Below are positions 47,801 through 60,300 of a stretch of DNA of 64,000 bases, one piece after another. The position numbers and the translations under genes are program-made. The DNA lies in the NCBI GenBank assembly GCA_023333565.1, contig JAJKFH010001480.1, positions 1-64,000 on the forward strand. The letters are read 5' to 3'. Position 1 is the stretch's first letter, and each line of letters starts with the position of its first letter. The notes beneath the pieces are model-generated. The model searched no databases, was not told the origin of the DNA, and worked only from the letters and a program-made list of their open reading frames with translations. The stretch comes from Puffinus mauretanicus. Taxonomy: Eukaryota > Chordata > Aves > Procellariiformes > Procellariidae.

Positions 47801-50800
47801 ACTTCTCCAGGGCCTCCTTTACAGGGTGAAGCTGTGCTGGGCACATAGCCAGGTCCTACAGCAACCAGGCAAGATCGTAGAATCATAGATTAGCCTAAAC
47901 AGTGCCTGCTGGCTCAGTCCCTCTCTCAGCCATGGACTTGGATTATCCGGCAGTCTCCATCCCAGTCTGGCATTGGCTACAAAATGTAACACTCATGGAA
48001 GTGTTGCAGTTGAAGTATTAGAGAATTGATAGTTTCAGGAGCTGCACGCTCTGGACTTTATTTCCCAACTACAGAAAATGTATTTGATAATAAAATCCTA
48101 TATAGTTTTACAAAGTATGGATAATCTATAAGTGCCTCCTCAATCTACCATAATTTAAAACGATCAGAGGAAAAATATCTTATTGTATGCATTTTATTCA
48201 TACTTAATGGATGTTCTGATGGCTTTAGTGAACAAGAAAGGGAGAACATTAACTTTTTAAAGCTCAAAATTGGGAAGGGGCTAAGTATTCCCAAGTAAGA
48301 TATTTTAAACAATGTCAAAATGGCAGCATTTTTTAGTTTTAGTCTGTTAAATGAAGACTGGGTGAGAATTTGGGAACTAAATGTGTTCTTTATTCTTTAA
48401 CTAGGTACTTCTGGAATCCAGGAGAGCAATAGGTAGGAAAGTAGAATACCTACAAAATAAGAAGGCTGTAATTTTGCATGCTTTTCTGAAGCATTATCGA
48501 AATCTTAAGAAGCACCTATTAGTTATGGATTCTTATACCATTCTTAACACCTTTTGTGTTGACACTGCTGTGTTCTGGAAGCTGATGCACGTGAAATAAT
48601 TTTCTTCTTTCCTCCTGATTTTTTTTTTTCCTGGATCAGTCTCCCAATCTGCTTCATTATACAGCTACACAAGCAGCCATGGCAGTATAACACAAAAAGG
48701 TGGGAACTGATGGTCAGTGGGATGTGTTATCTCAAACAGCACTGCTGCTATCCACAGGCTCGATGCATCAGTAATATCCCACATGGATAAATTAGCTCTT
48801 AGCTGGGGAATCCTGGGTTTGGGGACTGTTGTTGACATCTGTTTGATTGTAACAGCAAGACTGGAAACACACGCATGCATTTAGTGTTTCTTGTTGGGTA
48901 TATGCCACCTACTGCCAGGAGATGATCTTGTTAAAGGATGTGTTTGGTATTATTGGCATATGTTATTCCTATCTGCTGAAGCTTCTTCATATGCCTCTTG
49001 CATTGGCCCCTTAGTTGGCTAGAACACCTGTCAAGCCAAGATCACGGAACTGACCTGACTTAAACAAAGCTACAAGTAACCCCAGCAAAAAAAATTGTCA
49101 TGAAATTTGCTTGCACAACTAAAAGTAAGAAGTGGTGGTAAACTTGCAAAGCTTAAATTAGCACAGCCAAAACGTATTACAAAACATGACTCCAGTTTGT
49201 CTACATGAAAAATAGAGAATAGACAGTGACAATGTGATCTTTTGTACATAGTGCCAAAATTTCTGATCCAACCCTTGATAGTGAAATCTCTGTGAGAAAT
49301 AACTGTCATCGTTTCTTCTGATCTGTATCTTATGTTTCAGTTGAAAGCTATGCTATGTTAACTGTAGTAGGGCTGCTAGCAATAAACTCTTTGCCTTGAT
49401 GTAAACTTACGCACCATGCCATTTTTTTAATCTTGCATGTGGTTTGATAGCTGTGGGTCTAGTAGTTCTTCCCTGATTTTCATACTGTCTTCACAGAATG
49501 ACTTTTTTCTAATACACTTCTCCAAACTGCCACAATCTTGCTGAATATTTTTTTCAATTAAGTCTTAATGCTCCTTTCCAAAATTAGAAAAGATAGTGTG
49601 ATATTCTTTTAAGGTTCTAGAAGTTATCGCTTAAGACACTAATACAGATTTCTGAAGGGATCAGATGATAGCAGGTATGAAGCAAGTAGCTGGCATGTAT
49701 GAGGTAGCAAGAGTACAAATGTGTATCACAAATTGCTAAGTGGTCCTTCCAAATTCCGATTCAGTTTCCAGGTATGCCTCTGTATTCCCTTTATCTTTTC
49801 TAAGACCCATACTAAGCAAAGGGAAATCAAACTTTATTTAAAGCCTTTAAACTTGATAAAACCCCTCTACCTTGTCCTGGTAGAATAAGATTGTTATAGG
49901 AATCCTTGGGCCGTTGGTGACATGGACAAGCCAAGGAATGTTCTCCAGTGACTATCCCAATAGAGACTTTTGTAGCGGTCAAGCTCTTTGGACCTGCATT
50001 CCCTCTGACAGTCTCCTCCAATAGTAAAAGGTTTCTAATGTCGATAGACCAAAGCTATGTCGCATGTCTTCCTTTATTATTTAGCCCTTCCTATTTTATT
50101 TTCAAGCACTTTCTTTTTTCTCTTCACCTAGACTGTCTTCGGGAATGTGTTTTCTCCTTTCAGAATTCTTTTGAGTGCTCATATTCCCAATAACTGTTTT
50201 CTCGGGTGTCTGCATTAACTTTTTTTGACAGCCACAGAATTGCATTAAACTGTGCTGTAAACTAGAACTATCAGATTCAATATACAGAGGCCGTACCATC
50301 ACAACAGGCAGCTTCTGCTATTTTGCCAACAGAATTATTTAAGGGCCAGCTATCTGACTCCCATTTTGGCAGTTCTGCAGTCAATATTTAAATGGTTTCC
50401 TAGCACCTGCTTTCATTTTGAGATTGCTGCTTTCAGATGCAAAAGCTAAAATGTATGTGTCAATCATCCAAAGACGAAAGAGTAGTTACATTTAACTAAA
50501 GTTGGATTTCTGTAAAGATATTTAAGTATTAAAGGTATCACATGATGAAATGCCCACCTATACCTGAGACAGGGAGTATCTATTGAAAACCAATGGGAAT
50601 TAGTTCATAGCTGCCCTTGGAGATCCCTCTAGATACCTATCTACGGTTTTTTTTAATGGTATTTGCCACTTTTTGAATAAGAAATTAATTATGGGGATGT
50701 TCATGACTTCACTGTGACCACTGCCAGGAATCACACAGGTTAGCACCTAAAAACACAAATGCACATTTGGATTTAATAAAGCAACCCAATTTATGTTTTG

Positions 50801-53800
50801 TCTTTACTTGAGCAAGTCACAAGGAGGAGACTTGTTCACCCAGCAAGCTGGCATAGCTTACATGCTTATTTCTTTGAGTGCAAAGTTGTCTCACCAGTTT
50901 TGATCTGATTTGCCTGGGTGATACTTTGAAATGCTTTCCCTGGTAAATGTCTGAAATCATAAATTTCTGAGAAGTGTGGAAGAAAGGGACAATGACAGAT
51001 TAAAATCTTGACTGAAAGTTCACCTCTCCAAATGGCTCTTCAGTAATGAGCAGAGGAGGGAGATGCCAGCAGGGATGGAGAGGATTTATGTTTTCCTCCT
51101 ATTTGTCTTCCTGTGCTGGCCTTCTGCTAGATTACCATTTTCTAAAAATGCTAATAATTTGAAACCTACTTCTAGTCTTTTTGTTTTCTTGTGTCTAGAA
51201 TTTTACTGATATCGCCCTTTTTAGAACTTATTCTTCATCCTGTCTAGCCATTCATCTTTTCTACAAGATCAGATGCTTTTTGGGATAGATCATGGCTTTC
51301 ACTATATTTACGAAACATTCTGTAGGTCTGCAGTTCTGCTAAGATAAATAATCATCAAAATGAAAATAAGAGAAGAATATGGAAATGGAAGAATGTGGAA
51401 AAGGAGGAAAATGAGCTTAATCTTTATATCTCAGCTTCACCAGCTGGTGAAAATTTAACTGGCAATATAAAATCAGGACTGAAACACACACACACAAAAT
51501 ATTTGCTCTAAATGTGTGTTGTTAACTAAGATAATGAGAAAGTGATAATGACTGCTAATAGATTCTCCATGAGAGAGGACAGTGTATATTTCCTGATGAG
51601 CTTAATCCAAAATGCAATCTTTGAAGCACACTACAAAGAGAACAAAGACCTAAGAGTTTTATACCAAAATATGCCAGATGACAGAAAGAGAGAAAAAGGA
51701 TTTTTTTTTTTTTTTTTAATTGACTCATTTCCAATCTTCAATTCTATCTAAGCTGACTTGTGGCTTCCACTTCTAATTTTAAAAAAGACGCATTTATCAT
51801 GTTTCTGTTGTTCTTGCTTCAAAAACTACAAGCAACTAGGAAAGTTTAGGAGAATGTTATACACCATTCTAAACCTACATCAGAAAGAAAAAGGAGCAGG
51901 GGGAAAAGGAGTGGAATGAACATTAGCTTAAACATTTGAAATCATATTAAGTAGTTTGGTTATGAGACAATGTAGTCTCATATACAATGCAGTGCAATTC
52001 TTCTACCTGTTGGAAAAGTTTCACTTTACATTTCATGGGCTATCTTGTTATGCATATTTCTCTTACACATACATTAGGTATACCTATTTGAAATATTTCA
52101 TAATCACAATAGAACATGTCCTGATACATGGCACTAAGAAATCCTGTGTTTAAATGTATGCCATTCAGTGTTAACCTACTGTTTGCCATGTCTTATTGAA
52201 TAGAAATTGCATACAGAGAACTTAAGGGTAGTTAATACTTCATCAGAATATTGATCATACTATTTACATTGTCCATAGCTCACTTAAGTTTGAATCTTTA
52301 TATTTTATTCTTTGCTTCTGTTGAATATGCTTTTCATATATATCAAACTTTTGGCTGAAATGTGTATCTTGACTATGATATTATTCAGCTTATCTCAGGT
52401 CTTTGGGAATTCTGTCCTTCCCTTAAGTGAAAAAAAACCCACAAATCATTCCACCCTAAAAAGCTAGTCAGGCAGCTAACAACATTACACCAAGACAATT
52501 AGAAGAGGCATTATTCTGGCACTTCGTAATTAGAACAGTGATTGTGGTATTTGGGCAGGCACCCCCAGGAGTGGGAATGCACATCTGGAGTAGAGGGTGC
52601 AAAATACCATGTGTTTTTAGGAGATGTAGCTATTTTCCCTGCCTCTATGATATTTGATTTACTGCTTGTTCATTTTTGACAGTCATCAATACCTGGACTT
52701 TAAGCTGTAGTCCCTGAGCTTGTGCATTTGTTCTGTTTTTGCTTGATCATGGATTCCACCAAAGTCATGTATGAATTAAAATAAAACTTTTTTTCACAGC
52801 TGAAGAGTATGACTGGAGATACTATACCGTTCTCTGAAAGGTGGCACAAATGATAGAGTTTGCTGGGAATGGGAAGCTCTTGATGCATTTTGGGCACTTT
52901 CTCAGCGCAGCTGATAGATTAGCTTCTCAAAGGAGCCCTTCATGTAACTTGCATACATGACATCTTATACAACCAATCCCAATGGGATTTATGCCAAGCT
53001 ACTGAAATCAGTGCTGTTCTGGAAATAAGCAGCAGCAGAACCTTTGAGGGAACTTTCATGCCAAAAAACCTGAAGGTGCCTGAAGAATTCATGCAGTTCT
53101 AGGATCAGATACTTGCTAGGTAGGATGTTGTCAGATCCCAGCTGTGGAACACCTAAAGCCCACCGAAATCCTCATATAGGAGCCTGAATTCTTTCTTTGT
53201 ACACAGGTTTTGCTGGTCATACTGGAAATGTGACTTTTTCTTATATCCTGGCGTACTCCCTCAAGCCAAGGAAGAAACTAACATTCCAGGAGTAGACTCT
53301 ATTCTATGTCTCTTAATGTCTCTTCTCCTTCCACCTAGGCTATTTATAAACTTTTCCCTAACTGGGGGAAAATGCAGCTGCCTTTGGATTTCTGCTAGGT
53401 TCAGGCCCTGGCAGCAGGAGGAAGCAGGGAAGGCTGTTACCAAGGCTGCAGGTTGTGTTACTGGCACATCACCATGGAGCCATTCTACCTGTTAGGAAAC
53501 AGCCCAGGTTTTATCTCAGCCTTAGCAGTACGATGCTCCTCACCTTTTCTTACTTGGCTGCAGTGGAAGTTCTCCACCATAGATAGGACTGACTTTGTTA
53601 CTTGGGATCAAGTCTTACAGCCTGCAGAATTATTTGATACATGATGTAAATCTGTTGGTCATTAGTCATATGGCGTGAGATTTTTTTAGGCAAAATCCCA
53701 CATGGCTGAAGGGTTTTGCTAACGTAGGAGAAGGTAGAATATCATTTTGGACTAAGAACTACCTAGGTTGGTTAAGAAAAGAACGTTTAATTTCATTTCT

Positions 53801-54231
53801 TGCTGCAAGTATCCTCAAATTCCTAGCTCACAGGCATCTCTTTTGGGACCATATCATCAGCGTGCCTGATATCCGAGTCTGCTTCAGGGAGCTTTGCATC
53901 AGCAGTAGAAGTATTTGCTTACCGCTCAGCTCATCCCGTGCATTGTTTGCAGTGCCATAGCAACCCTGCTTGCAGTGAGCCGCGCAGCAGAGCCAGCCTG
54001 CCCTGGTGCAGACCAGCAGTCCCCAGCCAGGCCCAGGGACTCTGCAGCTCCTATTTCTGGTCTGCAGTCCAGGATTTCACCTTTGCAAATGAGGTTGTAA
54101 GCTTGCAGGTGTGGGTGCCAGTCCTTATGTACGTAGATCCAGGATGCAGCTGAAGAGGCTTACCACTGGTACGTAGTGCTTTCCACGCAGGGTGATGGAC
54201 TGACTCTGTGTCAGACAGGGGGTCTGACCCC

Positions 54232-54281
54232 AGGGTGATACAAAAGAGGTATCAGGTACAGGGAGGGTGATACAAAAGAGG
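54232..54281. repeat. repeated 18-mer, period 32
   Basis: AGGGTGATACAAAAGAGG occurs at 54232-54249 and again at 54264-54281. Confidence 0.85.
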
Positions 54282-54829
54282 GAGATTTTGAACTGCTAGG
54301 TTTAAACTTGCCTAGCAAAATTCATCAATCTGAAGAGAGAACTTTACTCCCTTCAAATGGCATCACAAAAGATGGAATATTCTCCTAGAATGAGTGAGGT
54401 TATCTGGGAACACCCACAATTACTTTTTTTCTTTTTTAATTTTATCATATGATTCATAATATTTGCTGTTCAAGGCTCCCAGAGTCTCACACAAATCTGT
54501 TTTTTCATTAAAACCAGCAAGCTTCTAGTAACCAATTTTGCTGAGGAAAGCTGAAAAGAAGTTAACTGATATGTATGAGAATAATCCAGTTAAATAATAC
54601 TTTCATTATATTTAAATAATTCTTGTGATATTCAACCTTTTTATGCATCGGTCAACATTACTGCATGTTCTTAGAGTTTATTTTGTTTCCTCAGGCTAAG
54701 TTATTTTATTTCAGAATATCCATCAAGGTTGTCATGCCTCACTACTTTTTGTTTCTGTTCAGTAATCGTAGTTGAACAAGCTTGACTGTATTGCTTGATA
54801 ACATATGATATTTCATTTTTGTGTTTCAG

Positions 54830-54858
54830 AACCTCCATGTATAACAGAAGAAGTGTTT
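54830..54858 (+). CDS. RGS22: RGS22 short early exon
   Basis: 29 bp; acceptor TTTTTGTGTTTCAG, donor GTAAGT. Encodes (E)PPCITEEVF. Confidence 0.85.
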
Positions 54859-57330
54859 GTAAGTATGCTTTATAAGGCTTGATCATTCATTTTGTCATGC
54901 AACTGTAGAGAAAAAAGACAAAAAACCTTTTTGGAAACTGTTGTCTGGTATCTTATTTCTTTCCTCTGTCTAAGTATGGAGTACTGAGTAATTTCTTACA
55001 ATTTTCTCAGACAAAAAAATACTTAGTTTGAAAATAATTAGGAAAAAAAAAGAAGCAAGAAACTCTGGAGAATAAAGACGGAAATGGAAAGGAAAGATGA
55101 AGGAAGGAAACAATCAACTGAAAGGTTCAACATGACAGGTTTAAGAGTCTTCTCCTTACTTCACCTTTTCTTGCCCTTTGGTAGTAGCTAATTGTAGGTT
55201 TCCCTGATGTTTGTCCTCTTATTTGAAAGGTATGTATGTTTACTTGTTACATCATATGAAATGACACCTTAAATCTTGCAGCTTAGGTAATGTTTGCCTC
55301 TTCCTCGTTTTGGATGCCTTTGTAACTGTGTATTTTAAAGTATAAATGTATTGCTATTTCTTTTGGGAGCCTCTAGATATTAACATATTATCATGGACAG
55401 AATCAAGGCTGAATTCAGGTAGAGATAAATGCTATATATAGCAGATATTTAGCGTATATAAATACGTATATATATGAAAACATGTATATATATGAAAACG
55501 TATATATATGAAAACGTATATATATGAAAACATGTCTCAACTGCACATTTACGTTGCATTAAACCTTGATTCTGCAGGCTACTTAATGTGACTAGACATG
55601 TCTGACTCCAGGTGAACTTCACTCGAGGACATGAAGCTGTCAGAGTTCTATGCAGGATCAGGGTTTTGTACTAACTTTAACTTTTGACATTTAAAGATGC
55701 CATTTATTATATATTTTTCAAGGGTGGAGAGGTATTTTAGTGGGTGCTGCAATGTGAAATGCAAACCTTTCAAGATGGTGCCACTTTTACCCATGTTCAG
55801 CTTCTCCTCTGGTGTCTAATAATATTTTGTGTTTCTGTACTTTTTCATGATGGTAGTAATAGAGAAAGCTATCAGATACTATAGATAGAAAGCCATTAGG
55901 TTTGTTTCCACAAAATATCTAAGAAATGGTTGTATACCATTGCCAAAATGATTTTAAAATTCCTTTCAATGTTAAAAGAGTGATAGAAATCAGGCCCAGG
56001 ATATTCCTATTTGTACACAAATTGCATGAAGGCCAAACTGCAGTTTTGGACCGATTTTTAGCACACCTTGACCTTCAGTTGCAATTGTAAGGCAGCTTTT
56101 TCTAGTCATAATTTGGACTGTGCAGCAGGAAAGATGGCATGGGAAGAAATGAAACAAAACGCTTCCTAACACAAAAATCTAAGCTATAGTATTGTATATG
56201 CAACTCCATAACCTATAATGTGCAAATATGAAAGTGCAACTATGCTTTCAAATGAAAGTAAGACTGACCACAAAAACCCCTCAAAAAAACAGAGGAAAGT
56301 ATATTGTGTATAGATGCAGTAAGATCAGTAAGTAGTAAAACTTGCATTAATAAGATCATAAACATTTTATTGATTAATCAACCACTGCGTTTACATTTCT
56401 TGCTGTTATATGGGACTACAGAGAACTATATCCTTGGCAAATTAAAAACACATGTTACCTGCATATTCTTAAAGAGCTTATACTTCAGCCAGTGATAATT
56501 GAATTGTTTTGAATAAGTCCTTCGAAACAATACATTATTTACATGGGGTATTACCATATCTAGCTGTCTTCAGATTCATCCTTATCAGTGTCAAATCTAA
56601 TTGTCCTTTGCCCAAACCAAACGTGAGGCAAACTGCAGCTTTTTTCTAAGGATTTTTTTTATTAATTGTGTTATCACTTGCAGATGCAGTCTTCACTTGA
56701 TGTTGATGAAGTCAACAGGAAGACTCCCAGTTCTGTGATTCCAAGTATGGCATATACTGCTTGCTTGGTGAGCCAAATAATTATAGATCAGTGAGCTGCC
56801 TTTTATTCCCCAAACATCCACCAAAACATCCCCAAGCATCAGTGTGGGAGCAGAAGCAGGCTCTAGTGAACTTTTATACTCCCCTCCTTCCCAGATGCAA
56901 GAGACAAAGGTATAATGTGGGGAATTTCTAGACTGTTAGCTTATGCACATTTTTTTCAAAAGTAAACATGCAGATTTCCAGCATTTAGAAGCTGTTGGGT
57001 TTATGAAGGCTTTATCTCTAAATTTCTTGGCAAAGGATTTACCTTTACATGTGTTTTTTAAATTGCTAAGGACGTCAGCAGTGTGCAATGGCTAGAATAT
57101 AACAATGATGCAATGATTATATTCTCAAAAGTGGGAAATAACATTTTGCAAAAGTTTGCATGTCATATCTCATGGAAAAATCATTGTTTGAGGCAACAGT
57201 GCGTTCAAAGCATGTTAGCGCAGATTAGCACAAGCCTTGCTTTGTGTTTTTTTCTCTCTCTCTGTAGGAAGAATGCTTAGCCACAGATGATATGCTTGTG
57301 GATTACTTTAACGAATTTTTGAGTCTTCCG
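54830..57330 (+). CDS. RGS22: RGS22, two early coding exons
   Basis: RGS22 is a large testis-expressed protein with several RGS domains, reported to bind G-alpha 12/13-type subunits (family knowledge). Two plus-strand exons match its N-terminus. 54830-54858 encodes PPCITEEVF after a split codon; 57268-57330 encodes EECLATDDMLVDYFNEFLSL plus Pro. Their order, phase (2 bases carried in, then phase 0) and content agree with the human start, where EPP..TEE is followed by SLATDDFLVDYFNEFLSLP. The exon with the ATG lies upstream and was not located; the remaining, far larger part of the gene lies right of the window. Confidence 0.9.
54859..57267. other. RGS22 intron between the two exons
   Basis: About 2.4 kb. 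Apart from the minisatellite at 55466-55531 no feature is supported. Confidence 0.6.
55466..55531. repeat. 16-bp AT-rich minisatellite
   Basis: Four copies of GTATATATATGAAAAC, the first followed by a 2-bp spacer, in an RGS22 intron. Confidence 0.93.
57268..57330 (+). CDS. RGS22: RGS22 early exon, LATDDMLVDYFNEFL
   Basis: 63 bp, 21 codons; acceptor with a CT run (CTCTCTCTCTGTAG), donor GTAAGT. Confidence 0.93.
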
Positions 57331-60300
57331 GTAAGTATCTTACAGAAATCCCTTGCAAAATACAAGAAACACCTTGCTAAGATTAGTAGTAAGGTAATCT
57401 AGCTTAGAACATTTTGCATTTTGCCACTGGGAAATTAAATGACTTTTACGATATGGCTGTATTTTAATGGTAGCAATACTTATTGTTCAATGTTATTATC
57501 TGTCAGGAAAAATAACACAGTATCTGGACTTCTGGACACAGATTTTCTCTTACAAATTTACATATTTAAATCAAAGTGCAACAAAATAATATGAATAGGA
57601 AATGAAAAAGAGATGTAAATACTTATTTAAAAAGTATAAGGAGTCCACTTTTATTCAAGTATCACATATGCCGTCATAACAAATGTTTGTCCTTTTACAT
57701 TCTTCTGGCCATGTACTCAGTGGTTAATAACCACTTTTGCTCAGGAACCAACTCTGTTTCTCTTCATGGCTGCAAAGACCTCAAAGTTGGCGCGCCCCTC
57801 CTCTTCCCCTCCCATCTGCAGCTGGAAGGATGCAGCCTTACACCGTATTCTGTGTGCTGATCCAGTTGCAGTTAGATCACCATATCCAATGCCCGATAAT
57901 TAACCAGTTGCCCTATATTTTGCTCCTTTTCCCAGTCAACTACGCTGCCTCCCCACACTCTCATGGGAGTCACGTGTACTGTCCCGCTCCCTCAATGCAG
58001 CAACATCACCCAACTTCATCTTAGTAGTCTCAGCCCTGACTATCCCCATTCTCTCCATCCCCACACCTCACACCCATACTCCCCTGCAAGGTGGCACAGA
58101 CCTTTCCACAGTGTCACTCATGGCTCCCGTGGGGTCTCCCAGTCGATCTACCCCAGAGCTGCCCCACAGCCTGTCCCCCTCCTAAAGCACTGCAGCCCAA
58201 CAGGCTGCACTATGAGAACATACACCCATTTCTGCAACTAGCTTGGTAGGAACCACCACCAGCATTAGGAAGGGGCAGAATATTTCTTGATGCTCCTTGG
58301 ACCTAAGACTATGGTGCAGACACTATTGTAATAAATTCAGTTATGACTCAGGCTTACCAAACTGAACTAGACTTAGATGTACTCTCTAAACCACATCACA
58401 GATTTGTCTAAAAGTACACACAATGGGAGCTGTAGAACTAAGGATAGTAGGACAGGGTCCCCTATGCCATTTTTTTATCTTAAAATAGAATCTGGAGATA
58501 TTAAACCAACTTGGTATCAGAGTGTGGGTTGTGTGCTCAGCAGTGATACTGATTTCTCTCAGGAGCTCAGCCTTTACATGCTTTCATCACACTGCAAGAT
58601 TCCCAAGAATAATTTTTACACAGCTAGGGAGACACAGATGGAAGAAAACGTGTGGTGAGAGGACTGGTTTTTTTCCTCTTTCTTTTTTTCCCCCTCCCCC
58701 TTGCAGCTGCTTTAGGATATCTGCCTAAATGCAAGCCTAACTCTGTAGCTTTTAAACGCAGGCCTCCTTCCACGTGCCAGATTGTTCTTAGCACAGGAAT
58801 ACCATCCTCCACGCCTTTGCTGCTTATTTGGAAACTATGCTTCAAGTTTTCCCCAAATCACAGAGGATGGAGCGGGTAAGAAGTTCAGCCTGCTTAGTCT
58901 CTGGGTCTCCTTGGACATGCACAGATTTCAGGTCATCTATTAGAGGCCAAAATTCTCCTTGGCCTCAGAGGGCTCCTCAGCCCACAGTCCTGGCGCAGCT
59001 CAGCAGCTCTGAACCACAGTGATTGTCCAGGCACTCCTGACTGCTCTGGAAGCCCACAGAAAAGAGTTCACAGACACTCCTGAGTAAACACTGTTCTAGG
59101 CTGGTAATCTTGGTAGGTTTCTAAGATGACACATGGTCTCTCTTCTATATATTTACATATCTTCATGAAAACAGATGCTCTATTAGCTGTTTTTATCTGT
59201 AATGTTCTCATATTTGGTTTTATTTTCTCTTTGACCTTTTCCTGAGGATTTACCCTCTTCAGGATTAAATTCTATTAATGCCTTGAGTTCTGTGGTTTGA
59301 ATACCTTGTATTCCCCATTTCCCTCTCCTTCTCAGAAGGCTTCTACTAAAACACCACATTGAAATTTCCATTGCTTTATTCTTGTTGTGCTTATATGCTG
59401 TTGCCTGGGAACAGTATTACCCAGGTGTGCTAGTAGTTAGGCAACAAGTTAAACTGAAAATATTGTGTGACTTGATACAAGAAATCAGGGATAGAATATG
59501 CTTATTTTAAGAGACTGCCTGTGCGTTGATTTATAATGCACCACTAGCGTATGGAAAATTGTATCACTGGGGACTTGCTGTAGCAGCAGCAGATTTTTTT
59601 TTTGCTTTGATTTACAATATATCCTTTAAGTGATCCTGTTGTTATAATTATATTCAGTGCAATCTGACACAAATATCTAGGTTCTCCAAAGATCTACATA
59701 CTGTAATGAAGGTTAGTTTGTAAGGAAAATATTTCCGAAAGACAAAATAACACAAAAAACCCTGTGAGGGCACTTGTTGCCAGTACTATAGTGATTTCAC
59801 AGTAGCAGAAACCAATTACATGACATACAAATGAGTTACACCTTCCTTAGTAACTAATCTAAAATGAAAGATTTAAGAGAAACCTTGGCCTCCACACATT
59901 TCCATTTCTAGTCGGTCAGGCATCCCTAGAATTCGAATCTTTGATCCATGTATTTAAAACCTCCAAGAATATGTTTAGCCAGGAATGAAAATTCAGGAGT
60001 CAGAAATCGCCATCCAGCTCAGCGTTGGAGGCCTCAGTAAGAAAGCGCAGTAATGTCAACTTGTTTCTCCTGCGCTCTACAAGCTGTCTGCTACTCCTTC
60101 CACCCCAAGTCCATGCTGGGGCCTTACCCCTCATTTTCCAGTTACCAGTGATCCTGACGAAGACACGCTCCTCCTCTTTGCGACCTTGAAGGGTTGCACT
60201 AGAGACAAAAGAGCTAACTGCACCGCAGTTGAAGCATATTCAGGAGATGGCACTCTTGGTGGCAAGTCCCTGTAGGTTTTCCTTGAAGCAGAAAGATACC

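Larger units (their letters stand above)
41480..54829. other. spacer between FBXO43 and RGS22, no gene seen
   Basis: About 13.3 kb of AT-rich sequence on which no exon was recognised. It contains an A/C-rich run (44102-44223), a 44-bp tandem duplication (44776-44863), a possible degraded CR1 end near 47880 and a mildly GC-rich patch at 53930-54080. The first coding exon of RGS22 should lie here but was not found. Confidence 0.55.

Noticed and set aside
47876..47990. AGAATCATAGATTAGCCTAA resembling a CR1 end
   Set aside because: Only the first 20 or so bases look like CR1; the rest cannot be matched by eye, so it is not called.
56684..56740. Possible extra RGS22 exon after CACTTGCAG
   Set aside because: It starts with an open frame but ends in a phase that does not join the next exon, and it has no counterpart in the known protein.
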